This document shows, piece after piece, positions 25,622-34,853 of a DNA stretch of 64,000 nucleotides. A program made the translations under genes and the position numbers. The stretch is from Planctomycetota bacterium (GTDB taxonomy: Bacteria > Planctomycetota > Brocadiia > SM23-32 > JAKLEA01), in NCBI GenBank assembly GCA_022711755.1, contig JAKLEA010000020.1, positions 47,734 through 111,733 on the forward strand. Reading direction: 5' to 3'. Under the pieces are notes generated by a model that made no database searches, had not been told where the DNA came from, and saw nothing but the letters and a program-made list of their open reading frames with translations. Numbering within the stretch: the first letter of the stretch is position 1; every line of letters starts with the position of its first letter.

Positions 25622-25858
25622 ATGACCGATCAGGAACTCAAGGACCGCGTAGTGGAAGCGCTGGCTCCGATAAAGGAACAACTCAAAACCCACGGCGGCG
25701 ACTGCGAGCTTGTTGACGTCGTCAAGGGGATCGTCAAGGTCAAGCTCACGGGCGCATGCGGGCATTGCCCCGGGGCGCGGATGACCCTCAAGATGGGCGT
25801 CGAGGCCCGCCTGAAGAAGGTCATCCCGGAAGTCGAGGCCGTGGAAGCCGTTTCGTGA
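25622..25858 (+). CDS. NifU C-terminal-domain Fe-S scaffold protein
   Basis: 78 residues, a stand-alone NifU-like domain with the cluster-binding motif GACGHCPGA (CxxC at residues 46-49) and typical HGGDCELVDV. Such proteins carry or deliver Fe-S clusters. The very strong AGGAGAAGGA site and promoter suggest high expression. It precedes the Fe-S-rich lut genes but is separated from them by a terminator-like hairpin, so functional coupling is only suggestive. Confidence 0.92.
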   Translation: MTDQELKDRVVEALAPIKEQLKTHGGDCELVDVVKGIVKVKLTGACGHCPGARMTLKMGVEARLKKVIPEVEAVEAVS

Positions 25859-25907
25859 TTCGGCGTGGCGCAGTGTACAGCGCGGGCGCGGAGCGCCCAC
25901 CTTACAT

Positions 25908-25940
25908 GAGGCAACGGTTTTGGCCGTTGCCTCGTTTTTT
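25908..25940 (+). terminator. Intrinsic terminator / possible attenuator before lutC
   Basis: Perfect 10-bp stem GAGGCAACGG / CCGTTGCCTC, 6-nt loop, then a GTTTTTT tract. It ends 16 nt before the lutC start. A smaller hairpin GGGCGC-GGA-GCGCCC precedes it at 25884-25898. Confidence 0.85.
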
Positions 25941-25955
25941 CTGAGGCTTTGGCGA

Positions 25956-26477
25956 ATGGCGGAAGCGGACAGGATCATGCTATTCACCGAGCGCGCGAAG
26001 GCTGCTTCCGCAGAGGTTCTCGGTCCAGCCCCGAAGTCCGGCCTTGCGGAAGAGATCGGGCGCGCGCTGAGCGCGGGCAGGCATCCCCGCGCAGTCGCCC
26101 ATCCATCCCTTCTCACAATCCATCCGTGGCTTGAATTCGCGTCTTCGGATTGCGACCTCGTTCGCCATGCCGATCTAGGCATAATCGCGGCCCGCTATGG
26201 AATCGCCCGGACGGGGACGTGCGTATACGAGCCGTCCAACTCCGCCGAACGCCTCATCGCGCTGTTGCCGCCGACCTGTCTCATCCTGCTTCGGACAGCG
26301 GATATCGTAGCCGATATCGGGGCGCTGGCGGCGGCGTTTGACGATAGGCACGCGGGGGTAGCGCAATCGCTTTTCATCACAGGGCCGTCCCGCACGGGCG
26401 ACATCGAACACGTGCTGACGCTCGGAATGCAGGGGCCGGGCAGGCTGGTCATAGCGCTCTGGCATGAAGACACGTAA
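25956..26477 (+). CDS. lutC: LutC-like LUD-domain protein
   Basis: About 173 residues of the LUD (lactate utilization) domain: ASSDCDLVRHADLGIIAARYGIA-type core, central TGTCVYEPSN and a FITGPSRTGDIEHVLTLGMQGP segment typical of LutC. LutC is the small subunit of the LutABC L-lactate oxidation complex. The ATG at 25956 was chosen because the earlier in-frame start (25920) falls inside the terminator hairpin. Its end overlaps lutBA by 14 nt, indicating coupling. The ribosome-binding site is weak. Confidence 0.85.
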   Translation: MAEADRIMLFTERAKAASAEVLGPAPKSGLAEEIGRALSAGRHPRAVAHPSLLTIHPWLEFASSDCDLVRHADLGIIAARYGIARTGTCVYEPSNSAERLIALLPPTCLILLRTADIVADIGALAAAFDDRHAGVAQSLFITGPSRTGDIEHVLTLGMQGPGRLVIALWHEDT

Positions 26478-28599
26478 ACGGAAACAGGCAGGGGCGGATT
26501 TGAAGCGGCGCGTTGACGACGCGCTGGGCAGCCCGGTGTTGCGCCACGCGCTGGCGGACTTCTCAGCCCGCTACGTCAAAATGCGGAAGGCGGCGTTCGG
26601 CGGCCTCGATTTCGAAGCCATACGCGACGAAGTCGTCGCCGTCAAGGAGCGGGCGATATCGGAACGCGAAAGGCTTCAGCGCGAATTCGCGGAGAAGCTG
26701 GAGGCAAAAGGGGGCCGCGTTCACCGCGCCGACGACTCGGCCGAGGCGAATCAAATCATCCGCGGCATCCTTGAGGAACACGGCGCGCGCAAGGTCGTCA
26801 AATCGAAATCAATCACCTCCGAGGAAATCCGGTTGAACAAGGCGCTGGAAGGCGCGGGGCTGGAGGTCACGGAGACTGACCTTGGCGAATGGATCGTCCA
26901 GTTGGCCGGCCACTCCCCATCGCACATGGTAATACCGGCGATTCACATGGACCGGAACCAGATCGCGGCGCTGTTCAGCGAAAAACTCGGCGAGGAGGTC
27001 CCGCCGGATATCGGCGGGATGGTGAAGCTCGCGCGCAGGCATCTGCGGCGCGCCCTGACTGAAGCGGACGCCGGGATCACCGGCGCCAATATCGCGGTCG
27101 CCGCCGCCGGAACACTCATCATCGTCACGAACGAGGGCAACGGCGGGCTGGCGACGTCGCTGCCGAGGATTCACATCGCGCTGGTCGGAACGGACAAACT
27201 CCTTCCTGACTGGCCTTCCGCGATGTCAATTTTGCGGGCGTTGCCGCCGTCCGCGACCGGGCAGAGGATGTCAAGCTACGTCAGTTTCCTGACCGGGCCG
27301 GCGCTGGAGAAACAGCACGTCATTCTGCTGGACAACGGGCGGCGGCGGATGGCCGAATCGCCGGATTTCCGGCAGGCGTTGCGGTGTCTGAGGTGCGGGG
27401 CGTGCCTGAACGTCTGCCCGGTCTACCGCATCATCGGCGGTCAGGCCTTCTCGCACGTCTACATGGGCGGCATTGGAACGATCCTCACCGCATTCATTCA
27501 TGATCGTGACGCCGCATGCGAACTGGCGAAACTCTGCTCCGGATGCCGGGCGTGCGCCACGGTCTGCCCCGCCGGGATTGACATACCGTTCCTGATCGAA
27601 AAGGTCGCCGGGCTGGCCGCGGAAGAAAACGGGCTGGGGCCGATCGAGTGGCTGCTGTTGCGCGGTGTCATGAGCAGGCGGCGCGCGTATCACGCACTGA
27701 TGACGTCGCTGGGCAAGGCCGGCGGAATCCTGGCCGACAAGGATGGGATGCTGAAGATCGGAGCCGGCGCTCTGCCGTCGGCGGACTTCCGGGCCATTCC
27801 GGTTGTAGCGCGGGAATCGTATCGCAGCTCCTTATCCGGACGAGATGCCCGGGAGGAGAAGGGGGAGAGAATCATATTCTTCACAGGATGCCTGGCGGAT
27901 TTCGTCTATCCTGAAACCGCGCGCGCAGCCGAACGGCTTTTGTCGTCCGTCGGGTTCGAGACAGCGATGCCGACCGGCCAGGGCTGTTGCGGACTGCCGG
28001 CGCACCATCTCGGCGACGCCGGAACGGCGCGACGGCAGGCGGCTGAAGCTGTGAAGTCCCTTTCAGCGGAAGGCGCAGAGCCGATTGTCACAGTCTGCCC
28101 GACCTGTCTGCACGCGATACGCAGCCTGTGGCCGGAGTTGCTTGCAGGAACGGAACTGGAATCGGAGGCAAGGCGGATTGCCGCGCGCGCAGTTGGGATA
28201 TCCTCATTCCTGATCGCCAGAGCGGACAAACTCCGTTTCGCTCCAGCGAAGCAGAAGATTACTTATCACGATTCCTGCCACGTCAAGAACATGGGTGAGG
28301 GCGAGGAGCTTGCCGCGCGACGCCTGCTGACGATTGCCGGTTATGAACTGGTTGAAACCGGGGAAAATAGCTGCTGTGGTTTCGGCGGAACATTCTCAGT
28401 CAACCAGCCGGGCATATCGGAGAAAATGCTGTCCGCCAGACTGGATTCGCTTTCGGGAACCGGGGCGTCATGCGCGGCGACGGATTGTCCGGGATGCGTC
28501 CTCCAGATTCGAGGCGGCATGGCGCGGAGGAGCGTCAGGTTCCTGGCCAGGCACACAGTGGAATATCTTGCCGAAGCTCTTGTTGATAGCGATGATTGA
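26464..28599 (+). CDS. Fused LutB-LutA lactate-utilisation Fe-S oxidoreductase
   Basis: 711 residues. The LUD domain (about 60-300, with GANIAVAAAGTLIIVTNEGN) is followed by two [4Fe-4S] ferredoxin motifs: CLRCGACLNVCP near 306 and CSGCRACATVCP near 357. Together these form LutB. Then come two cysteine-rich CCG domains (FTGCLADFVYP...GCCGLP near 475-508, and DSCH...SCCGFGG near 603-640), which form LutA. Most bacteria encode LutA and LutB separately; here they are one chain in B-A order. Expected role: electron transfer in L-lactate oxidation to pyruvate. No lactate permease is in the window. It converges with the histidine kinase gene, 12 nt away. Confidence 0.9.
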   Translation: MKTRKRKQAGADLKRRVDDALGSPVLRHALADFSARYVKMRKAAFGGLDFEAIRDEVVAVKERAISERERLQREFAEKLEAKGGRVHRADDSAEANQIIRGILEEHGARKVVKSKSITSEEIRLNKALEGAGLEVTETDLGEWIVQLAGHSPSHMVIPAIHMDRNQIAALFSEKLGEEVPPDIGGMVKLARRHLRRALTEADAGITGANIAVAAAGTLIIVTNEGNGGLATSLPRIHIALVGTDKLLPDWPSAMSILRALPPSATGQRMSSYVSFLTGPALEKQHVILLDNGRRRMAESPDFRQALRCLRCGACLNVCPVYRIIGGQAFSHVYMGGIGTILTAFIHDRDAACELAKLCSGCRACATVCPAGIDIPFLIEKVAGLAAEENGLGPIEWLLLRGVMSRRRAYHALMTSLGKAGGILADKDGMLKIGAGALPSADFRAIPVVARESYRSSLSGRDAREEKGERIIFFTGCLADFVYPETARAAERLLSSVGFETAMPTGQGCCGLPAHHLGDAGTARRQAAEAVKSLSAEGAEPIVTVCPTCLHAIRSLWPELLAGTELESEARRIAARAVGISSFLIARADKLRFAPAKQKITYHDSCHVKNMGEGEELAARRLLTIAGYELVETGENSCCGFGGTFSVNQPGISEKMLSARLDSLSGTGASCAATDCPGCVLQIRGGMARRSVRFLARHTVEYLAEALVDSDD

Positions 28600-28611
28600 C
28601 GCCGCGAAGAC

Positions 28612-30009
28612 CTATGCCATGCGCGGAAGGTCAACCGTGAAGATTGCGCCCTTTCCCGGCTCGCTCTTGACGCTGACACTGCCGCCGTGAAGTTCCACGA
28701 TCCGCCGGCATATGCTCAGGCCGAGGCCCGTCCCGCCGGTGACGCGGCTTCTTGACTCCTCCCCCCTGTAGAACCGGTCGAATATTTTCTCCAGATCATC
28801 CTGTTTGATGCCGATGCCCGTGTCGCTTACCACGGTCCGGCAAATGCCGTCCTCAGTTGTTAATACCACCGAAACCGAGCCGCCGGACGGGGTATAACGA
28901 ATGCCGTTCTCAATCAGGTCCGCGAAGCATCTGTGAAGCAAAGTCGGGTTTCCGCTTACAATATTGCCCTCGCCGGTCAGTATTTTCAGTTCGATGCCCT
29001 TCTGCTGGGCAAGGACTTCAAAGACTTCCGATAGATCGGCAAGTATCCCGCGCAGATCAACGGATTCAGTCTTCTCAAGGCGTTCGGATGCGTCCAGCCG
29101 GGCAAGCAAAAGGAGATTATTGACGATGCCGTTCAGGGACTCGACCTGTTGAAGCAGGTCGCTCATGACCTGTCGGGAGCCTTCAGAAGTCTGGTCGCTC
29201 TCAATCGCGACTTCCAGTCTGCACTTGATTGCGGCAAGCGGGGTGCGAAGCTCATGCGCGGCGTCGGCGGAGAAATCCTTGAGCTGCCTGAACGCCTGTT
29301 CCAGGCGCGCCAGCATGTTGTTGACGGAGGCGATAATCCGGCCTATTTCGTCCTGCTCCCCGGATGATTCGAGCCTTTTCGACAGGCTTTCCGCCTGGAC
29401 TTTCTCAAGCGCGGTCGCAATCTCGTCCATGGCGTCGAGGCTTCGCCCGGCCAGCAGCCACCCGCCTGCAACGCTCATGACAAGCCCGGTGAGCAGAACG
29501 TAAATCATGTACTGCGCCATCTGCAGGATGCGCTTGTAGACGCGCTTGTAGGCCATGCCCACCTGAAGGATCATAAGTTCCCCATCCGCGCCCGCGAAGC
29601 ATCCCGTCAGAAGATATACAACGTCCTCACGGTCCTCTCCTATCTGAAGGCGGGAGATGCGCGGTTCATCGCCGACGCCGCCGACGTCCGGGACGGCGGG
29701 CATGAAGCTCTCCCAGTATGGCGCCAGCAGCAGAACGTCCTTGTTTTGGGTTGGATCGTAAAGGCGGATGGAAATAGGGAAGATTCTTCGCGCGAGAACC
29801 TCAACCGAGATCGCTTGGCGAAAGGCCACCGGGTTGCCCTGATAGGTCTGGATCACGCGCATGTGCTCGCGATATTCGTCCCGAAGATGACTGTAAAAAT
29901 CGCTCTGCAGTTTGTGCGCAAAAAGCGCGAACACGCTTGCGACGAGAAAGGTTGACGAAATAAAGAAGACCCCTGAATACCACAGCAGCAGTTTCCTTCG
30001 CACGGTCAT
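28612..30009 (-). CDS. Membrane sensor histidine kinase (CusS/QseC-like)
   Basis: 465 residues. TM helix 11-31, a ~135-residue periplasmic sensor region, TM helix about 166-188, HAMP linker, then HisKA with the phospho-acceptor His252 in DAAHELRTPLAAIK and an HATPase domain (N-box DLIENGIRYTPSGG, G1 VSDTGIGI, G2 GGTGLGLSICRRI). It autophosphorylates and passes phosphate to the regulator encoded just upstream, which it overlaps by 4 nt. The signal is unknown; the architecture resembles metal or envelope-stress sensors. Confidence 0.95.
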   Translation of the reverse strand: MTVRRKLLLWYSGVFFISSTFLVASVFALFAHKLQSDFYSHLRDEYREHMRVIQTYQGNPVAFRQAISVEVLARRIFPISIRLYDPTQNKDVLLLAPYWESFMPAVPDVGGVGDEPRISRLQIGEDREDVVYLLTGCFAGADGELMILQVGMAYKRVYKRILQMAQYMIYVLLTGLVMSVAGGWLLAGRSLDAMDEIATALEKVQAESLSKRLESSGEQDEIGRIIASVNNMLARLEQAFRQLKDFSADAAHELRTPLAAIKCRLEVAIESDQTSEGSRQVMSDLLQQVESLNGIVNNLLLLARLDASERLEKTESVDLRGILADLSEVFEVLAQQKGIELKILTGEGNIVSGNPTLLHRCFADLIENGIRYTPSGGSVSVVLTTEDGICRTVVSDTGIGIKQDDLEKIFDRFYRGEESRSRVTGGTGLGLSICRRIVELHGGSVSVKSEPGKGAIFTVDLPRMA

Positions 30010-30689
30010 TCCTGCGGCTCCCCGTCGCTGAGCCGGTAGCCGCGGCCGCGGATCGTGCTGAGAAGGCGCTTCTGGAATGGGTAGTCAATCTTATTGCGCA
30101 GCCGGTTCATGAAGACCTCGACGACGTTGGTCAGGGAATCGAAATTCATGTCCCATACGTTCTGGACGATGGAGGTTCGCGTGACGATGGTTCCCTGACG
30201 CCGCATGAGAAACTCCAGAAGGGTGAACTCCTTCGGAGTAAGCTCGATCCTGGTTCCCTGCCGGGTGACTTCTCCATTGACCGGATCAAGGATAAGGTCG
30301 CCGCAGGCAAGTTTCTGCGGAACCATGTCCGGCGATCTGCGCCCGAGGGCGCGTATTCGGGCGACGAGTTCGGCGAAGTCGAATGGTTTGGCGAGATAGT
30401 CGTCCGCGCCGAGTTCCAGGCCGGTGACCTTGTCTTCAACCCCGTCCCGCGCCGTCAGGCATATGATGGGGGTCTTCACGCCATCTCCGCGAAGCTTGCG
30501 AATGACGTCAAAACCGCTTCTGAGCGGAAGCATGATGTCCAGGACGATGACGTGATAGACGCCGGAGCGGGCCATCTGCGCGGCCGCCTCTCCATCATGA
30601 ACGACGTCAACGGACATGCCTTTTTCCTGAAGGCCCTGCCTTATGAAGTCCGCCAGGCGCTCGTTATCCTCTGCGATCAGAACAAACAT
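30006..30689 (-). CDS. OmpR/PhoB-family response regulator
   Basis: 227 residues. Receiver domain with phospho-acceptor Asp51 (VLDIMLP), conserved Thr (CLTA) and Lys101 (LAKPFDF), then a winged-helix DNA-binding domain (ELTPKEFTLLEFLMRR, TSIVQNVWDMNFDSLTNVVEVFMNRLRNKID). The start at 30689 matches the receiver N-terminus and lies downstream of a good promoter; a longer reading from 30785 does not fit that promoter. Forms a two-component operon with the kinase that follows. Confidence 0.95.
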   Translation of the reverse strand: MFVLIAEDNERLADFIRQGLQEKGMSVDVVHDGEAAAQMARSGVYHVIVLDIMLPLRSGFDVIRKLRGDGVKTPIICLTARDGVEDKVTGLELGADDYLAKPFDFAELVARIRALGRRSPDMVPQKLACGDLILDPVNGEVTRQGTRIELTPKEFTLLEFLMRRQGTIVTRTSIVQNVWDMNFDSLTNVVEVFMNRLRNKIDYPFQKRLLSTIRGRGYRLSDGEPQE

Positions 30690-30740
30690 GAGCCATCCCC
30701 AGGATTTCAAGCCCGTTTGCCGGATTGAGACAACCCATGC

Positions 30741-30768
30741 ATTATACGCTTTTTCCGGAGCGCCCCAA
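30741..30768 (-). promoter_or_regulatory. Sigma70-type promoter for the two-component operon
   Basis: On the minus strand: TTGGGG, 16-nt spacer, perfect TATAAT. Transcription is expected near 30734, about 45 nt before the response regulator ATG at 30689. Confidence 0.55.
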
Positions 30769-30853
30769 GCCCCTGCCCGGAACAATACGGCGGCAAGGGG
30801 TGAATATATGCGCCGCGGATTGGGCGGGATGACTTGCCGGACAAGGCGCTCAT

Positions 30854-31366
30854 CTACTCGATCAGGACAACGCCGAAATAACTCGGTTTTTCGTCGTGGC
30901 TGCTGACAACCTCGATACTCATTCCGTTGGCCCGGACGGTCTCGAACACGTCCACTCCGCAGGCTTCCAGGGCCGGACGCGCCTTATCGGGATGCTTGCA
31001 TGGCTTGGGCAGCGCGCATTCCTTGCACAGGGAGCACGGCCCGCTTCCCATGGCCCACGCCTTGTAGTAACCGGCCAGGAAAGCGCTGCGCTCCAGCTTT
31101 CTGGCTGTCCGGGTGGCTCCCGAATCGCAGCGAATGAGTATGGCCGCCTCATATCCGTCAATTATCCGGCGCGTTTCCTCCGGGGTTGGAGAATGCGGCG
31201 GACACGTCCATACGCGCCTGTGGCAACCGCACCCGAAACGGCACTTGGCCCGCACCCATTCCGCTGTTTTGATTGACGCCGCCGCGATGACTTTCGCCTC
31301 CTTCGCGCCATCGCTCAGGGCTTCCTTGCATAATTTCTTCAAATCCTTCGCTTGTTCTCCGGACAT
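30854..31366 (-). CDS. DUF2284-type cysteine-rich predicted metal-binding protein
   Basis: 170 residues from the ATG at 31366 (AAGGA upstream). Two Cys-rich blocks are typical of DUF2284: CRFGCGCHRRVWTCPPHSP in the N-terminal half and GPCSLCKECALPKPCKHP in the second half. The pattern suggests Fe-S or zinc binding. No function is established for the family. It begins 13 nt after the end of the PAS hybrid kinase gene on the same strand, so the two are likely co-transcribed. Confidence 0.85.
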   Translation of the reverse strand: MSGEQAKDLKKLCKEALSDGAKEAKVIAAASIKTAEWVRAKCRFGCGCHRRVWTCPPHSPTPEETRRIIDGYEAAILIRCDSGATRTARKLERSAFLAGYYKAWAMGSGPCSLCKECALPKPCKHPDKARPALEACGVDVFETVRANGMSIEVVSSHDEKPSYFGVVLIE

Positions 31367-31379
31367 TTTGTGTTTCCTT

Positions 31380-33326
31380 CTATGAACGCGGGGACGCCGT
31401 CCCACCCCCGCCCAGCAATCTGTCTATCGCCCGCTGGAGGTGGGACATGAGAAACGGCTTCTGCAGATATTCCATGTTATCCCCGCCGGTCAAGTCGTCC
31501 GGAATCAGATTTCTTCCGTACCCCGTGCAGAAGATCACCTTCGCGCCGGGATCGGCTTTGCGCATGCGGTTGAACGCCTCCTGTCCGTTGATGCCGGGCA
31601 TTACGATGTCCATGATGGTCAGGGCAATCTCCCTGGCGCGGGAGGCGTGGATTGCCACGGCCTCCTCGCCGCTGGACGCAAGAATCGCCCGGTAGCCCAG
31701 TTTCTCAAGGAGCTTTTTCCCGGTCCGCCGGACGAGTTCCTCGTCGTCCACAAGAAGAATGGTTCTCGTCCCGGTCTTGACAGGCTCCTGCCGCTTTGGA
31801 ACGGACTTCGGAGCCTGGCCCGCCGCCGGGAAGTAGACGTCGAAGCGAGTTCCGACACCCTCCTGCGAATCAAAAATTATGCAGCCGTCATGATCCCGCA
31901 CGATGCCGTAGACGACAGCCAACCCCAGCCCCATGCCCTCGCCCTCCTTCTTGGTGGTGAAGAAAGGCTCGAAAATCTTGTCCTGGATTTCCGCCGGGAT
32001 GCCCGCGCCGGAATCGTGAACGCTCAATCGCAGGAACGGGACTTTGCGCTTTACGGCGGCAAGCTGGGGCAACCCGGGGTTGTCAACCTTCTTTGTTTCG
32101 ATCATGACGCTCCCGCCGTCGCTGATTGCGTCCCGGGCGTTGATGCAGAGGTTCATTATGACCTGCTGAATCTGCTCCGGATCGCCCGTCATTGCCGGCA
32201 GTTCGGGGTCCAGCCGCGTCGTCAGCCGGATGCTCTCCTCGACGGTCCACGACAGGAGTTCGCGAGTCTCTTCCAGCAGCGCGTTCAGGTCAATGGCTTC
32301 GCTCTTGCGGCGCTCCCTGTTGCTGAAGACCATGAGCTGCCGCGTAAGGTTCATTGCTCTGAGCGCGGCGGAACGCTCGGCTTGGAAATACCCCAGCAGT
32401 TGCGAATCGGAATCGGCCTCCCGGCAGCCAAGCTCGGCAAAGCCCAGGATGCCGCTGAGCAGGTTATTGAACGTGTGCGCCACGCCGCCGGTCAGCCGTC
32501 CGATGCTGTCCATCTTGTTCATCTGGTAGACCTGAGCGCGCAGCTTCTCCTGCTCGTTTTCCGCCCGCTTCCTCTCCGTCAGGTCAACGGCGACCACGAT
32601 CGTCGCCATGCCTTCGGGCAGTTGCAGCCTCTGGAGATAGACGTCCACGGGGAAGATGGTTCCGTCCTTCTTGCGGTGCCGCAATTCCCCGATGTGCAGT
32701 GGGCCGGACGGGAAGAAATCGTCCATCCTCCTTTTGAGATCATCCACGTCCTCCGGGGGGCGGATCTGGAAGAGGTCCATTGCTGCAAACTCCTCCCTCG
32801 TATACCCGTATCGCTCGATCGTAGTTCTGTTCACGTCAATAAACCGGGAGGTCGCCCTGTCAACCACCCACACAGCCTCCGGCACGTTGTCGAACAACGT
32901 CCTGAATCTCAGCATCGCGGCGCGGAGTTTCTCCTCCGTCTCGATCCTGCCTGATATGTCCCTGGCGACGCCGTGATAAACGTTTCCGTCGCGGATGACG
33001 TAGACCTCGATGGGAACCTCGCCGCCATCCTTTTTCTTCAAACGCACGCGGAAGATGGCCGTCTGCCCGGAATCCACATGCTCCATCATCTCGCGCAGAA
33101 GATGATACTCGCTCTCCGGGTGGCGGTCCCATACGGTTACCGCGTAATCCTCCTGCGCCGTGAAACCTGAGAGGGATTGGCCGGACTCGCTGACGTAGAT
33201 GTAGCGCCCCGTCACGGCGTCAATGGTGAATATCACGTCCCCTGACGCTTTGAGAAGGAGGGCCATGTCCGGCTTCGGTACCGCGCCGCCACCCGAAGCG
33301 CCGTCCGACTGATTCTGATCGTTCAT
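31380..33326 (-). CDS. PAS-domain hybrid histidine kinase with receiver domain
   Basis: 648 residues, no transmembrane segment, so cytosolic. Two PAS domains (about 25-130 and 140-255), a HisKA region with His284 in GGVAHTFNNLL, an HATPase domain (NLCINARDAI, DSGAGIP, GMGLGLAVVYGIV) and a C-terminal receiver (LLVDDEELVRR, TIMDIVMPG). Hybrid kinases relay phosphate internally or to a phosphotransfer partner; none is adjacent. The start at 33326 has GAGGT upstream. Likely senses a small molecule or redox state through the PAS domains. Confidence 0.94.
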   Translation of the reverse strand: MNDQNQSDGASGGGAVPKPDMALLLKASGDVIFTIDAVTGRYIYVSESGQSLSGFTAQEDYAVTVWDRHPESEYHLLREMMEHVDSGQTAIFRVRLKKKDGGEVPIEVYVIRDGNVYHGVARDISGRIETEEKLRAAMLRFRTLFDNVPEAVWVVDRATSRFIDVNRTTIERYGYTREEFAAMDLFQIRPPEDVDDLKRRMDDFFPSGPLHIGELRHRKKDGTIFPVDVYLQRLQLPEGMATIVVAVDLTERKRAENEQEKLRAQVYQMNKMDSIGRLTGGVAHTFNNLLSGILGFAELGCREADSDSQLLGYFQAERSAALRAMNLTRQLMVFSNRERRKSEAIDLNALLEETRELLSWTVEESIRLTTRLDPELPAMTGDPEQIQQVIMNLCINARDAISDGGSVMIETKKVDNPGLPQLAAVKRKVPFLRLSVHDSGAGIPAEIQDKIFEPFFTTKKEGEGMGLGLAVVYGIVRDHDGCIIFDSQEGVGTRFDVYFPAAGQAPKSVPKRQEPVKTGTRTILLVDDEELVRRTGKKLLEKLGYRAILASSGEEAVAIHASRAREIALTIMDIVMPGINGQEAFNRMRKADPGAKVIFCTGYGRNLIPDDLTGGDNMEYLQKPFLMSHLQRAIDRLLGGGGTASPRS

Positions 33327-33553
33327 TACCTCACCCGCGCTAAAAAAGACCCCGATCCGGCGATTGCCGCCATGCCGGACACTGAAGCGACCCGGACCAC
33401 GCGTCCATGCAATCAGGCGCAAGAAACCCCAAAGATGTGTTACGGAATAGATGCCCGACTAAAGAGATTATAGCGTCCGCCCAGTTGTTCGACAATACCG
33501 CCGACCGCGATTTCATGCAGCCTGAAATTCAAACTGCCTGACTTATAACCATA

Positions 33554-34828
33554 TCAATCCGGCCGCTCATTTTCCGGGCGTCGCGAAGCAGGAATCACGC
33601 TCCCGGAATTCCGCGTCCGCAGCGCTGCCAGTATGAAAATCTGGACCGTCGCGCCGACGGCTATCGCAATCGCGCAAAGAGGATACGCCGTCCGAAGTCC
33701 AAACCGGTCGTTGGCAAGCCCGCCAAGCAGTCCGCCGACGCCGAACCCCACGCCGATCAGAAACTCGTGTATCGCCATCCGCCTTCCGCGCCTGGAATCC
33801 CCGCTGGCCCCGTAGAAAAGGTTGGATGTGTACGTGAAGCCGATGCAAATGCCGCAGGAAGCCGTGACCACGGCCAGCGCCGCAGCGCCGTCGGCCCTGG
33901 ATGCGCCAAGCATGGCCAGAACAAGTCCAGCCTGAGCCAGCAGCAGGTATCCGAACCTGAAATGCCACCCCCGCGACCTCCCCAGTAGCCAGAACATCCC
34001 GGTCATGAACAGGCTCAGCGTCATCATTACCCAGCCGAATACGCTGGGACGAATGCCGATCGAGGTTGCCAGAACAGGGAACTGATACCGCGCCAGACCC
34101 ATGACAAGATAGGCGGTGAAATGCGAGACAAGCGCGACCCGGCGGAAGGTATGCCGCTTCCAGTCTGGAACGCCGTCCCCGCCTGTCGCGGGAGCTGTTT
34201 CTGATACGGGAGTCTTATCCGTTCCGACCGGCGGTTTTGAACGCCACAAGGCCCCCGCGCCGGCCGCCTGGCACCACGCCGCAGCGGCGAACGGCAACTG
34301 CGGCCAGATTTCGTAAAGTTCGCCGCCAAGCGCCGGACCGATAATCAGTCCGGAACACCAACTGAGATTAAAGTAAGACAGCCGACGGTTCAGGGCGCTT
34401 CCCTCCCTGCCCGCCGAGAACCACGCCATCAGGGGGGGCCAGAAGGAGGCGGCGGCGACGCCCTTCGCCAGCGCAACGCCATAGAGCATCGGCATCGCAC
34501 CGGCGGTCATGAAGGCCACCGAGCCGACCGCGAGGTACAACTGCGCCGTCATGCTCATCCGGCGCGGGCAGTGGCGATCCCATACGCGCCCGAAATACAT
34601 CAGGAGCACGAACAGCAGGCCCGAATAGGTGACCGATCCCACCGCCCCCAGCGCCCCGACCCCCGACGATCTTGCGCCGAAATCCTGCGCCAGAAAGGGC
34701 GCCGCCGCGCTCTCGATCCCGAAGGATACGGACGCCAGGAACGCGCTGGCTGTCAGGAAGACAACCTCTCGATCCCTTCCTGTCTCCGCCGATGCGGGCG
34801 GAGCGACGCTGTTTTCGATATCCGCCAT
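33554..34828 (-). CDS. Major facilitator superfamily transporter
   Basis: 424 residues with about 12 hydrophobic segments. The cytoplasmic loop 2-3 reads FGRVWDRHCPRRM, a form of the MFS GxxxDRxGRR motif, and a central cytoplasmic loop lies near 195-225. The substrate is not evident. The neighbouring sugar-epimerase-like gene on the same strand (25 nt upstream) suggests carbohydrate or polyol uptake, but this is only context. Confidence 0.85.
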   Translation of the reverse strand: MADIENSVAPPASAETGRDREVVFLTASAFLASVSFGIESAAAPFLAQDFGARSSGVGALGAVGSVTYSGLLFVLLMYFGRVWDRHCPRRMSMTAQLYLAVGSVAFMTAGAMPMLYGVALAKGVAAASFWPPLMAWFSAGREGSALNRRLSYFNLSWCSGLIIGPALGGELYEIWPQLPFAAAAWCQAAGAGALWRSKPPVGTDKTPVSETAPATGGDGVPDWKRHTFRRVALVSHFTAYLVMGLARYQFPVLATSIGIRPSVFGWVMMTLSLFMTGMFWLLGRSRGWHFRFGYLLLAQAGLVLAMLGASRADGAAALAVVTASCGICIGFTYTSNLFYGASGDSRRGRRMAIHEFLIGVGFGVGGLLGGLANDRFGLRTAYPLCAIAIAVGATVQIFILAALRTRNSGSVIPASRRPENERPD

Positions 34829-34853
34829 GCGCAGTCCGCCGCAAACCGGCTGG

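Noticed and set aside
31440..32954. 504-codon plus-strand frame opposite the PAS hybrid kinase
   Set aside because: Shadow of high-GC codon use on the other strand; the opposite strand encodes clear PAS, HisKA, HATPase and receiver motifs, while this frame has none.
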